A DNA stretch of 64,000 bases, taken from the NCBI GenBank assembly GCA_948469885.1, contig CAOKMT010000008.1, forward strand, positions 1-64,000, read 5' to 3'. Source of the DNA: an uncultured Sporosarcina sp. (GTDB lineage Bacteria > Bacillota > Bacilli > Bacillales_A > Planococcaceae). The position numbers were made by a program, and so were the translations under genes. Under the pieces are notes generated by a model, which was given only the letters and a program-made list of their open reading frames with translations, ran no database searches and was not told the origin of the DNA. This document shows positions 50,281 through 57,148 of this stretch, one piece after another (the stretch's first letter is position 1; the number at the start of each line of letters is the position of its first letter).

Positions 50281-51663
50281 ATGAGTAAAGGATTTTCAAA
50301 ATCTATGTCTTCTTGGGATGTCTTATTTTTAGCGATGGGTGCGATGCTCGGTTGGGGATGGGTTGTTCTTTCTGGAGAATGGATCCTTGGCGCTGGCTTT
50401 TTAGGCAGCGTCATCGCATTCCTCGGAGGTGGTTTATTAATCGTCTTCATTGGCCTTACTTATGCTGAGTTAGCGGCAGCAATACCGGAAACGGGTGGGG
50501 GACTCGTGTTCGTTTTGCGCGCTTTCGGCAAGAAAAGTGCCTTTGTTGCGGCGTGGGCTGTTTTGTTTGGTTATGTTACGGTTATCATGTTTGAAGCGGT
50601 AGCATTACCAACCGTTATTGACTACGTTCTCCCCATAAACCATCAATTGTTTCTGTGGACCCTAGGCGGGGGGGATGTTTATCTCACTTGGGTACTGATC
50701 GGATCAGGAGGAGCGATCGCTTTAACTGCATTAAACTACTTTGGGATTAAACCGGCAACAATCTTTCAATCCGTTTTTACAGTTGCTATCGTTTTAGTAG
50801 GTGTCCTTTTATTATTTGGTGCACTGAAAAATGGACAACTGTCGAACGTAGAACCATTATTTAGAGGCGGCGTTGGAGGAACGATGTCAGTCCTCATTAT
50901 GATTCCATTCTTATTTGTAGGCTTCGATGTGATTCCGCAAGTAGCCTCTGAAATTAAGGCGCCACCGAAAATCATTGGCCGTATTTTAATTGTTTCAATT
51001 GTAAGCGCTGTCTCTTTTTATTTATTAATTGTTTTTGGTGTGAGTGTCGGATTAACGGAATCTGAGCTTGCCTTATCTTCATTGGCGACGGCTGACGCGA
51101 TGGTGAATTTATTTGGAAGCCAATGGTTCGGTATCCTTCTTGTACTAGGAGGCGTTGCAGGAATTATTACAAGTTGGAATGCATTTATCATCGGTGCAAG
51201 TCGAATCTTGTATGCAATGTCTGCTCGAAATATGATTCCGAAATGGTTCGGATACATTCATCCGAAGTATAATACGCCGACGAATGCGATTGTATTTCTT
51301 GGAGCGCTTGCATTTGTTGCACCTTTTCTTGGGCGACCTTCACTTGTATGGATTGCAAATGCAGGGGGACTAGGAATCGTTTTAGGCTATCTTTTAGTGT
51401 CTATTGCATTTTTAAGGTTACGAAAATTAGAAGCTGGCTTAGTACGTCCTTACAAAGTTAAACATTATCGATTTGTTGGTGTAATGGCGATTTTATTGAG
51501 CATCCTTTTTATTAGCCTCTATATGCCGGGAATGCCTTCCGCGCTTGTTTGGCCAATCGAATGGCTTATTGTCGGTGTATGGTCCTTAATCGGCTTCGGC
51601 TTATGGTCTCTACGACCGAAGGAAGACGTTGAAGGCGTATTAACGAATGTCAACGAGATCTGA
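50281..51663 (+). CDS. APC family amino acid permease
   Basis: A 460-residue permease with 12 membrane helices. The first helix has the unwound motif of the APC fold (AMGAMLGWGWVVLSGEWIL), followed by GLTYAELAAAIPETGGGLVF, the consensus amphipathic region of amino acid permeases. ATG 50281 lies 10 nt from GGGGG; a TTG two codons upstream is too close. It follows the GabT-like gene, so GABA or a related amino acid is the probable substrate. A bidirectional terminator ends the unit. Confidence 0.87.
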   Translation: MSKGFSKSMSSWDVLFLAMGAMLGWGWVVLSGEWILGAGFLGSVIAFLGGGLLIVFIGLTYAELAAAIPETGGGLVFVLRAFGKKSAFVAAWAVLFGYVTVIMFEAVALPTVIDYVLPINHQLFLWTLGGGDVYLTWVLIGSGGAIALTALNYFGIKPATIFQSVFTVAIVLVGVLLLFGALKNGQLSNVEPLFRGGVGGTMSVLIMIPFLFVGFDVIPQVASEIKAPPKIIGRILIVSIVSAVSFYLLIVFGVSVGLTESELALSSLATADAMVNLFGSQWFGILLVLGGVAGIITSWNAFIIGASRILYAMSARNMIPKWFGYIHPKYNTPTNAIVFLGALAFVAPFLGRPSLVWIANAGGLGIVLGYLLVSIAFLRLRKLEAGLVRPYKVKHYRFVGVMAILLSILFISLYMPGMPSALVWPIEWLIVGVWSLIGFGLWSLRPKEDVEGVLTNVNEI

Positions 51664-51698
51664 AGTGAAGAATTCAGCTAAGGGGTTCAGACATAAAT

Positions 51699-51742
51699 AA
51701 AATCGTACAGAGCAAAATTTCTATGCTTTGTACGATTTTTGT
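51699..51742. terminator. Bidirectional terminator
   Basis: AAAATCGTACAGAGC pairs with GCTTTGTACGATTTT (one mismatch) and is flanked by T-runs on both strands, ending the permease gene and the convergent VLRF1-type gene. Confidence 0.88.
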
Positions 51743-51745
51743 TTT

Positions 51746-52537
51746 TCATTTTTCAAAAACTTGGTGGATAACGTCACTCGCTTTGCTGTTATTCAAGTTT
51801 TTGTGAATGCAACTTGCTGGTTTTTCTCGTAATGTTTCGGCGAAAGCATTGGCCAAATCTGTCTCCCCCGAAATGTGAACTTCGTGCCAGCCCCGTTCTT
51901 TCTTCAACTTGTCAATGACTTGATCCATTCCTTTGTAGAACCCTTTCAAATTACTTCTCGGCCGGAGTTTTACCACAGGCTTTTCTGCGTTTCCATTTTC
52001 TTTAGGATCGGTCGGTTCAGCTTTCCGGATTTTCCATCTTTCTTCGACTGAATCGAAATCATAAATCAGTTCTTCTTTAACAGCACCCATCGCTGTATCC
52101 AAAATCCGGGTTTCTCTGTAGCTTGGCAATACAATACCTGCTTCTGGGTAAGCTTTATACATATACTCCATTTCTTCGGTCATCGGCTTTTGTTCCCAAT
52201 GGAAGCTTGTTTTCACTGGGACTTGTACGTAGTGAACCGACCACAACTCAGGTTCAACAGCTGCAAAAATGACGACACTCTTACTTAGGTTATTTTGATT
52301 ACTTTCAATTTCTTCCTTCACTTTTGTCTTAAGCGCTTTAAAAGCTTTCAATTCACTTTCATCTTCCGAAGCGGCCAAATACTCATCAATCCGCTTAAAC
52401 CCATTTTTCAAATGAATTTTCCAACCGCCATTTAATTGCTGCGGGTCCCCAGGATTGGTGTTTAAATACACGCTGACAACACGACGATCGTCACAGTGAA
52501 ATTCTTTTAAGACCTCAAGTTCCTTACGTAATCGCAT
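51746..52537 (-). CDS. VLRF1/aeRF1-type release factor-like protein
   Basis: A 263-residue cytoplasmic protein. The N-terminus, ELEVLKEFHCDDRRVVSVYL, followed by NTNPGDPQQLNGGWKIHLKN, resembles the VLRF1 group of archaeal/eukaryotic RF1-like proteins found in Bacilli. A basic linker after residue 170 leads to a C-terminal domain with DQVIDKLKKERGWHEVHISG. Some relatives act on stalled ribosomes, but I see no GGQ motif, so peptidyl-tRNA hydrolysis is not supported. It is monocistronic and convergent with the permease gene. The family call is from memory and moderate. Confidence 0.6.
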   Translation of the reverse strand: MRLRKELEVLKEFHCDDRRVVSVYLNTNPGDPQQLNGGWKIHLKNGFKRIDEYLAASEDESELKAFKALKTKVKEEIESNQNNLSKSVVIFAAVEPELWSVHYVQVPVKTSFHWEQKPMTEEMEYMYKAYPEAGIVLPSYRETRILDTAMGAVKEELIYDFDSVEERWKIRKAEPTDPKENGNAEKPVVKLRPRSNLKGFYKGMDQVIDKLKKERGWHEVHISGETDLANAFAETLREKPASCIHKNLNNSKASDVIHQVFEK

Positions 52538-52774
52538 AATTCAAACAACCTCCATTCGTTATAATCTCGATTAGTATGTGCATGGAATGCGAATTGAATG
52601 TAAGGAATGTAGATTAGCCTTCATGATTTATTGGGAAAAGTACACACTTTATCTTTTAAAATAAAGGATAACGTGAACCCCAAAATGGCGATTGGTGTAA
52701 AGACCTTATTCTTGACAAGACTTGAATTTTAGCAATCGGAAGGGCAGCATATGCTGTAATAACTGCGGGGTAAG

Positions 52775-52815
52775 CAAAAAAATAATAGAAGAAGAGCAAT
52801 TGCTCTTCTTCTATT
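52775..52815 (-). terminator. Terminator overlapping the stop of the small membrane protein gene
   Basis: A perfect 16-bp palindrome arm (AATAGAAGAAGAGCAA and its complement) is followed on the minus strand by TATTTTTTTG. Confidence 0.88.
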
Positions 52816-53050
52816 ACTTTTCAGGATTATAAAACTCTGGATTTTTTCTTGAATACCAAAAATAGATTGTCAATAGCAATAAAATAATGGGGATTAAACT
52901 CAGGTATTTTATTGCACTATTTGCTCCTGTAAAATAGTAAGACGTAGGTAAAAAAGCAATTGTGCTTATCAGCATTAAAAGCCAAGAACGTCTAAAAAAC
53001 CCGAAACCCAATGTTATGATTGAGGTTAAAAATGAAATTTCCCAAATCAA
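52814..53050 (-). CDS. Small membrane protein of unknown function
   Basis: A 78-residue protein with three predicted membrane segments (about 2-18, 22-38 and 48-66) and a basic, polar end (SRKNPEFYNPEK). The start is TTG 53050 with AGGAGG at 7-nt spacing, a strong site. A perfect terminator overlaps its stop codon, so it is a one-gene transcript. No family recognised. Confidence 0.7.
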   Translation of the reverse strand: MIWEISFLTSIITLGFGFFRRSWLLMLISTIAFLPTSYYFTGANSAIKYLSLIPIILLLLTIYFWYSRKNPEFYNPEK

Positions 53051-53164
53051 GACAAAACCTCCTATACCATTTCATCGTTAAGTTGAAAATAAGATAAAAA
53101 AACTAAGAAGTTAAATTACTTAGATTCCTATATAAGTTGAAATAAAGATTTTCCCACAATAAGA

Positions 53165-53345
53165 AAATCGTTGAAACGGCTCCCTTTCCGCGGGCGTTGC
53201 CTCAGCCTCGGGCCAACAGGATGTTGGTCATGAAAGCGTTGCCACAGGACGTGGCGAACTTAGCCTTCCTTCCCCTTTCGCTACGGGGTCTTCAGCTAAC
53301 GCTTTTCCCGCAGGAGCGTCGCCTTATTCAACGATTTTCAGATGT
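53165..53345 (-). repeat. GC-rich Bacillaceae-type repeat with nested twin hairpin
   Basis: On the minus strand the block runs GCGACGCTCCTGCGGGAAAA, then GAAGACCCCGTAGCG, then the twin-hairpin module, then GAGGCTGAGGCAACGCCCGC and GGAAAGGGAGC. The outer words match the repeat at 27895. The twin hairpin interrupts its middle. Confidence 0.7.
53212..53263 (-). repeat. Twin-hairpin repeat, copy C
   Basis: On the minus strand CTAAGTTCG leads into GCCAC-GTCCT-GTGGC, the 13-nt linker AACGCTTTCATGA and CCAAC-ATCCT-GTTGG. Same layout as copies A (10729) and B (36872), with paired changes in the second stem. Confidence 0.8.
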
Positions 53346-53436
53346 GCTATTCTTAAGTCAACGTATATAGTTTTTATTTTTTAAGTTGAAAGGTAGAGAG
53401 ACAGGAAACACACTTCAAGAAAACAAAGATACCTCT

Positions 53437-53937
53437 TTACTTCTCCAAATCCAGCAACTGTACTTTCATATCCAGGCCGCCTCGAAAACCGGTGAGAGAG
53501 CCATTTTTCCCAATAACACGGTGACATGGAACAATGATTAGAAGCGGATTGGCACCGATGGCTGATCCGACGGCGCGAACCGCCTTTGGATTTCCGATGC
53601 GGTCTGCAATCACCGAATAAGAAACCGTTTCACCGTAGGGAATTTCTAATAATGCTTGCCAAACCGATTGTTGAAAAGGTGTACCGTGCAATGTGACGGC
53701 TGTCGTGAAATTTTTACGTTCACCGTCCAGAAATTCCGTAAGTTCGGCTGCATAGCCTTGTAGTGCTTGATCATCTTCGATTAGAATGTAATCGGGCAAT
53801 CGGTTCTTTACCCACTTTTCAAGATCTTCGAAATTCTCATCTTGTGTCCCGACGTAACAAATTCCCTTTTCAGTCGCCGCGATATATAACGCCCATTGTT
53901 CATGCTTCAATTGCGACCAGACGATTTTCTTATTCAT
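53437..53937 (-). CDS. ogt: Methylated-DNA-protein-cysteine methyltransferase
   Basis: A 166-residue DNA repair protein that takes the methyl group from O6-methylguanine onto its own cysteine. The active site is IVPCHRVIGKNG, the DNA-binding helix region PYGETVSYSVIADRIGNPKA, and the conserved AVGSAIGANP segment precedes the Cys. The N-terminal domain of about 80 residues is the variable Ogt part. ATG 53937 is the only sensible start. Single gene without a clear terminator. Confidence 0.93.
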   Translation of the reverse strand: MNKKIVWSQLKHEQWALYIAATEKGICYVGTQDENFEDLEKWVKNRLPDYILIEDDQALQGYAAELTEFLDGERKNFTTAVTLHGTPFQQSVWQALLEIPYGETVSYSVIADRIGNPKAVRAVGSAIGANPLLIIVPCHRVIGKNGSLTGFRGGLDMKVQLLDLEK

Positions 53938-54250
53938 CCATCTTCAACTCCATTCTCTCTTACAATCAACACGAATGTTTAAGTAGCACATATCTCTTTC
54001 AATAATGGAAACGTTAGTTCCCTATATTATCGCATGAACAACTTGCGGATATCAAGCTGGAAGAGGGAGCAAAGGAGACGCTAAATGGAAAGATGATAAG
54101 AAAGGGAACATCTCGTTTGTATAATCTTTTTCTGTTGGTAATCAGTTCTGTTATAAAGACCGTGGACCTTTTCAGAGAATATCCTTCATTTAATTGATAT
54201 AGGTTGTAAAAAACCTTCCGTTTGACAATTAGCCGACAAAATAATACTCT
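53938..54250. other. ~310-bp intergenic region before the CzrA-like gene
   Basis: No supported gene. The region lies between the divergent ogt gene and the metal-sensor gene and ends at its operator. The czrA promoter is probably close to 54230-54250 (TTGACA at 54221 and TACTCT at 54245, 18 bp apart). Confidence 0.35.
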
Positions 54251-54274
54251 ATATATGAACATATGCTCATATAT
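54251..54274 (+). promoter_or_regulatory. CzrA/ArsR-type operator
   Basis: ATATATGA (54251-54258) and TCATATAT (54267-54274) form a perfect 8-bp inverted repeat around ACATATGC, 33 bp before the regulator start. The TGAAC-type word inside is usual for ArsR/SmtB operators. Confidence 0.75.
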
Positions 54275-54307
54275 ACATGTAATGGCGTAAGAAGGGAGGA
54301 CACGTAT

Positions 54308-54643
54308 ATGAAAGAGGAACAGCAACATGAAGAAATATTCGTGGAAGGAACGTCACACTTAGACGAGGAAACATTATTCGTCGTTTCGCAAACATTCAAG
54401 GCGTTGAGCGATCAAACGCGCATTCGCATATTGAATTTGTTGTGTACGGAAGAACATTCTGTTAACGAGATTGCGGAAACATTGGGGTTAAGCCAATCGA
54501 GCGTTTCCCATCAATTGCGGTTCTTGAAAAATTTACGGTTGGTTAAATTCAGGAGAGAAGGGACAACGTTGTACTATTCAGAAGATGACCATCACGTCAT
54601 GAACCTATTGAAACAAGCGATTAAACACGCGACACATCATTAA
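54308..54643 (+). CDS. czrA: ArsR/SmtB family metal sensor, CzrA-like
   Basis: A 111-residue winged-helix repressor with [20 protein letters not shown] as the recognition region. The C-terminal helix 5 zinc/cobalt site DxHx10HxxH is complete (Asp94, His96, His107, His110), the hallmark of CzrA/NmtR-type sensors. No ArsR-type CVC motif is present. ATG 54308 follows GGGAGGA; a longer frame upstream lacks a ribosome site and covers the operator. The CDF exporter gene follows after 18 nt, so the protein probably represses both genes until Zn, Co or Cd binds. Confidence 0.92.
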   Translation: MKEEQQHEEIFVEGTSHLDEETLFVVSQTFKALSDQTRIRILNLLCTEEHSVNEIAETLGLSQSSVSHQLRFLKNLRLVKFRREGTTLYYSEDDHHVMNLLKQAIKHATHH

Positions 54644-54661
54644 GGGAAAGAGGGATTTTAA

Positions 54662-55606
54662 ATGGGGCATGATCATGGGCACGACCACACACATGGTGCC
54701 AATAAAAAAGTGTTGTTGATTTCGTTTCTAATCATCGCATCGTATATGATCGTTGAAGCGGTCGGTGGATTTTTGACAAATAGTCTTGCGCTTTTGGCGG
54801 ATGCAGGCCACATGTTAAGTGACGCGATATCTTTAGGGATTGCTTTACTGGCGTTTACATTAGGGGAGAAAGTGGCAAGCCATAGCAAAACATTCGGCTA
54901 TAAACGTTTTGAAATTTTAGCCGCTGTTTTGAATGGCGCCACATTGATCCTCATCTCGTTATATATTTTTTATGAAGCGATTAAACGCTTTGCGAATCCT
55001 CCGGAAGTTGCGACAACCGGGATGCTCATCGTCAGTACAATCGGGTTGCTCGTCAACATTTTAGTTGCCTGGATTATGTTGCGCGGGGCGGACGTGGAAG
55101 AGAATTTGAATATGCGCGGAGCATATCTCCATGTCATTAGCGATATGCTCGGCTCTATCGGTGCGATTGCTGCTGCCTTACTGATGATGTTCTTCGGTTG
55201 GGGATGGGCAGATCCACTTGCTAGTGTCATTGTTGCTGCGCTCGTTTTACGTAGTGGTTATTACGTTTCCAAATCAGGACTTCATGTGCTGATGGAAGGT
55301 GCGCCGGAAAATGTGGATGTGCCTGATGTCATCGAAACGATTCAAAATTCACCAGGAATACAGAGTATGCATGATTTACATGTCTGGTCCATCACGAGTG
55401 GATTGAACGCACTTTCATGCCATGTTGTCGTAGACGCGCAAATGACTATCGGAGAAAGTGAAAAGCTGTTAGCTCGGATTGAACACGATCTTCAGCATAA
55501 AAACGTCCATCATGTGACGATCCAGATGGAGACGACCGCACACCAACATGCGGATTCAATATTATGCCAAGTGAAGGCGGAACCATCAGATCATCATCAC
55601 CACTAA
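54662..55606 (+). CDS. czcD: Cation diffusion facilitator, CzcD-like zinc exporter
   Basis: A 314-residue CDF protein with six membrane helices. Metal-site residues are in SLALLADAGHMLSDAISLGI (HxxxD) in helix 2 and HVISDMLGSIGAIAAALLM in helix 5. Both cytoplasmic ends are His-rich (GHDHGHDHTHG and SDHHHH), and the C-terminal metal-binding domain is MHDLHVWSITSGLNALSCH. It exchanges Zn2+ (also Cd2+ or Co2+) for protons. It is co-transcribed with the CzrA-like sensor. Confidence 0.93.
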   Translation: MGHDHGHDHTHGANKKVLLISFLIIASYMIVEAVGGFLTNSLALLADAGHMLSDAISLGIALLAFTLGEKVASHSKTFGYKRFEILAAVLNGATLILISLYIFYEAIKRFANPPEVATTGMLIVSTIGLLVNILVAWIMLRGADVEENLNMRGAYLHVISDMLGSIGAIAAALLMMFFGWGWADPLASVIVAALVLRSGYYVSKSGLHVLMEGAPENVDVPDVIETIQNSPGIQSMHDLHVWSITSGLNALSCHVVVDAQMTIGESEKLLARIEHDLQHKNVHHVTIQMETTAHQHADSILCQVKAEPSDHHHH

Positions 55607-55649
55607 GGTAGAAGGAAAACTTTCGATTCAATTAACGAAAATAAAATCA

Positions 55650-55736
55650 TTTACATACCTTACAGGGGTATGCTATCATGAAATTGTAAATGACGTCTCG
55701 TTATTTTTTTAATGAAAATATACCCCTTTAGGGTAT
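55650..55736 (+). promoter_or_regulatory. Two CsoR boxes and promoter before the first copZ
   Basis: ATACCTTACAGGGGTAT (55655-55671) lies between TTTACA (55650) and TATCAT (55674), an 18-bp promoter spacer. ATACCCCTTTAGGGTAT (55720-55736) lies just before the ribosome site. Both fit the TACCC-GGGTA pattern of copper-sensing CsoR operators. Confidence 0.75.
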
Positions 55737-55752
55737 GGGAAGGAGGATGGAA

Positions 55753-56001
55753 ATGCAAAAAGAGATAGTAGCGGTTGAAGGCATGACTTGTGAGAGCTGT
55801 GTCAATAAGATCAAAAAAAGTGTCGCATGCATAGAAGGTGTAGAAGTAGTCGATTTTGATTTAAATAAAGGTTCGATTGAAGTGGCTTTCGATGAAACCA
55901 AAACAACTTTGGCAGAACTAAAAACTGCCGTCCGAGCATCGGGATATGGAATCATTGAGGAGAAAAAGAAATCAAGCTGTTCATGTTGCAATTCTGACTG
56001 A
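55753..56001 (+). CDS. Copper chaperone, CopZ-like, with Cys-rich tail
   Basis: An 82-residue heavy-metal-associated (HMA) domain protein. The Cu(I) site is GMTCESC (about 11-17). Unlike the usual 68-70-residue CopZ it ends with KKKSSCSCCNSD, which adds three cysteines and might bind a second copper ion or store metal. ATG 55753 is 6 nt from AAGGAGG; two in-frame ATGs upstream are too close to it. Two CsoR boxes lie upstream. A second, normal-size CopZ gene sits next to copA. Confidence 0.88.
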   Translation: MQKEIVAVEGMTCESCVNKIKKSVACIEGVEVVDFDLNKGSIEVAFDETKTTLAELKTAVRASGYGIIEEKKKSSCSCCNSD

Positions 56002-56097
56002 CTATTTTAGACAAATTCTACTTAAGCTCATTGAAGTAAAGACAGACGGTTATAATTAAGTCGATTATGTTCAAGCTATAACGAGGAGTGGTGAGAT

Positions 56098-56373
56098 ATG
56101 AAAGTTGTTTCATTAGAACTCTACACAAGACCAACTTGCTCAGATTGCCAAGATGCGAAAGCGTTTCTCACTAAACATGGGATCTCCTACACCGAGTACG
56201 ACTTATCAGAACAACCGGACAAAGAGAATAAATTAATCAAAGTATCAGGTGCAAGAATCGTTCCCGCATTTGTCTTTAAAGACAAGTCGCCTGTCGGTTT
56301 TCTTCGTAAGCCGACAGTGCTGATCGGCTTCGCACAAAACTATGATGAAATCATTGACCTGCTTGCGCTATGA
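56098..56373 (+). CDS. Glutaredoxin-like protein
   Basis: A 91-residue thioredoxin-fold protein with the active site CSDC in TRPTCSDCQDAKAFL, the cis-Pro in ARIVPAFVF, and the KPTVLIGF glutathione/partner-binding end typical of NrdH/glutaredoxin-like proteins. ATG 56098 follows GAGGAG. It stands between copper genes; redox care of copper-binding thiols is a possible role. No metal box lies in front of it. Confidence 0.85.
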   Translation: MKVVSLELYTRPTCSDCQDAKAFLTKHGISYTEYDLSEQPDKENKLIKVSGARIVPAFVFKDKSPVGFLRKPTVLIGFAQNYDEIIDLLAL

Positions 56374-56392
56374 CCTGCGCGCACCACGCATA

Positions 56393-56437
56393 TTGACTTT
56401 GTATGTCGAACATCTTACAATAGGGGTACGGGGTATA
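56393..56437 (+). promoter_or_regulatory. csoR promoter with copper box
   Basis: TTGACT (56393), a 17-bp spacer and TACAAT (56416-56421) are followed at once by TAGGGGTACGGGGTATA (56421-56437), a CsoR-like GGGGTA box at the expected transcription start. Confidence 0.65.
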
Positions 56438-56460
56438 AAGTTGAAGGAAGGGTGATGAGC

Positions 56461-56739
56461 ATGTCAAAGTCGACAGTGCAGCCGAACAAACAACAACTTT
56501 TGAATCGATTGAAGCGTATTGAAGGGCAAGTGCGAGGGGTTCATCAAATGATTGAGAATGATCGTTATTGTGTCGATGTCTTACATCAGATCAGTGCGAT
56601 TCAATCCGCGATGAATAAAGTTTCTTTAGCTTTACTTGAAGACCATACGCATCATTGTGTCGTTAAGGCGATTAAAGAAGAAAATGGTGACGAAGCGATT
56701 CGAGAGCTGATGAGTGTTATGAAAACAATGACAAAATAA
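56461..56739 (+). CDS. csoR: Copper-sensing repressor CsoR
   Basis: A 92-residue all-helical regulator of the CsoR/RcnR family. The Cu(I) ligands Cys37 (NDRYCVDVL), His62 and Cys66 (EDHTHHCVV) are in the right order and spacing, so it senses Cu(I) rather than nickel or persulfide. LLNRLKRIEGQVRGVHQMIE is the typical first helix. ATG 56461 fits the AAGGAAGGG site better than the ATG six nt upstream. CsoR boxes before copZ, csoR, copZ and copA imply autorepression and a small copper regulon. Confidence 0.93.
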   Translation: MSKSTVQPNKQQLLNRLKRIEGQVRGVHQMIENDRYCVDVLHQISAIQSAMNKVSLALLEDHTHHCVVKAIKEENGDEAIRELMSVMKTMTK

Positions 56740-56752
56740 AAATGTTATGAAG

Positions 56753-56769
56753 ATACCTATTTGGGGTAT
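56753..56769 (+). promoter_or_regulatory. CsoR box before the second copZ
   Basis: ATACCTATTTGGGGTAT fits the CsoR operator pattern and lies 43 bp before the start codon. TATATT at 56773 is the probable -10. Confidence 0.7.
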
Positions 56770-56811
56770 GAGTATATTATAAATGTTTATTTAAATAGGA
56801 GGCGTTAAGAG

Positions 56812-57018
56812 ATGAAAGAAGTTTTAAAAGTTGAAGGGATGTCATGTAATCATTGCGTGAACTCGATCGAAACGAGTGTCGGGGAACTGGATGGCGTATC
56901 AACTGTAAAAGTGGACTTGGACAAAGGGGATGTAGCGGTGGAGTTTGACGAAGCGAAAACGACGCTTGCCAACATTAAAGAAACAATTGAGGATCAAGGA
57001 TACGACGTGAATGCATAA
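56812..57018 (+). CDS. copZ: Copper chaperone CopZ
   Basis: A 68-residue HMA-domain protein of standard CopZ size. The Cu(I)-binding loop is GMSCNHC (about 9-15), followed by VNSIETSVGELDGVSTVKVD. It hands Cu(I) to the CopA ATPase encoded 130 nt downstream and to CsoR. ATG 56812 follows AGGAGG. It has its own CsoR box. Confidence 0.93.
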   Translation: MKEVLKVEGMSCNHCVNSIETSVGELDGVSTVKVDLDKGDVAVEFDEAKTTLANIKETIEDQGYDVNA

Positions 57019-57053
57019 AAGAGGTCAACAATAATTTCCACTTACACTACGTG

Positions 57054-57135
57054 ATGGGGGTATAGGTGGGAAAACAGGATTGTACCATAGCGGTATGATC
57101 TTTCTCTTTCAGAAAAATATACCCCCACCATGTAT
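57054..57135 (+). promoter_or_regulatory. CsoR-like boxes before copA
   Basis: ATACCCCCACCATGTAT (57119-57135) lies 14 bp before the copA start codon. A short TACC/GGTA palindrome (57083-57095) and the word GGGGGTATAGG (57056-57066) lie upstream. The first is the best operator candidate. Confidence 0.55.
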
Positions 57136-57148
57136 AGGAGGAAAGAAT

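Noticed and set aside
51746..52537. Bona fide peptide release factor
   Set aside because: No GGQ motif can be seen, so only family-level resemblance is kept.
10698..53345. CRISPR-like array
   Set aside because: The repeats found are single dispersed copies kilobases apart, not tandem repeat-spacer units.
53405..53436. Terminator for ogt
   Set aside because: Only a 4-bp stem (AAAG/CTTT) without a proper T-run on the minus strand.
57080..57148. Longer CopA N-terminus
   Set aside because: It would encode the CsoR-like box region, and AGGAGG lies directly before ATG 57149, the standard CopA start.
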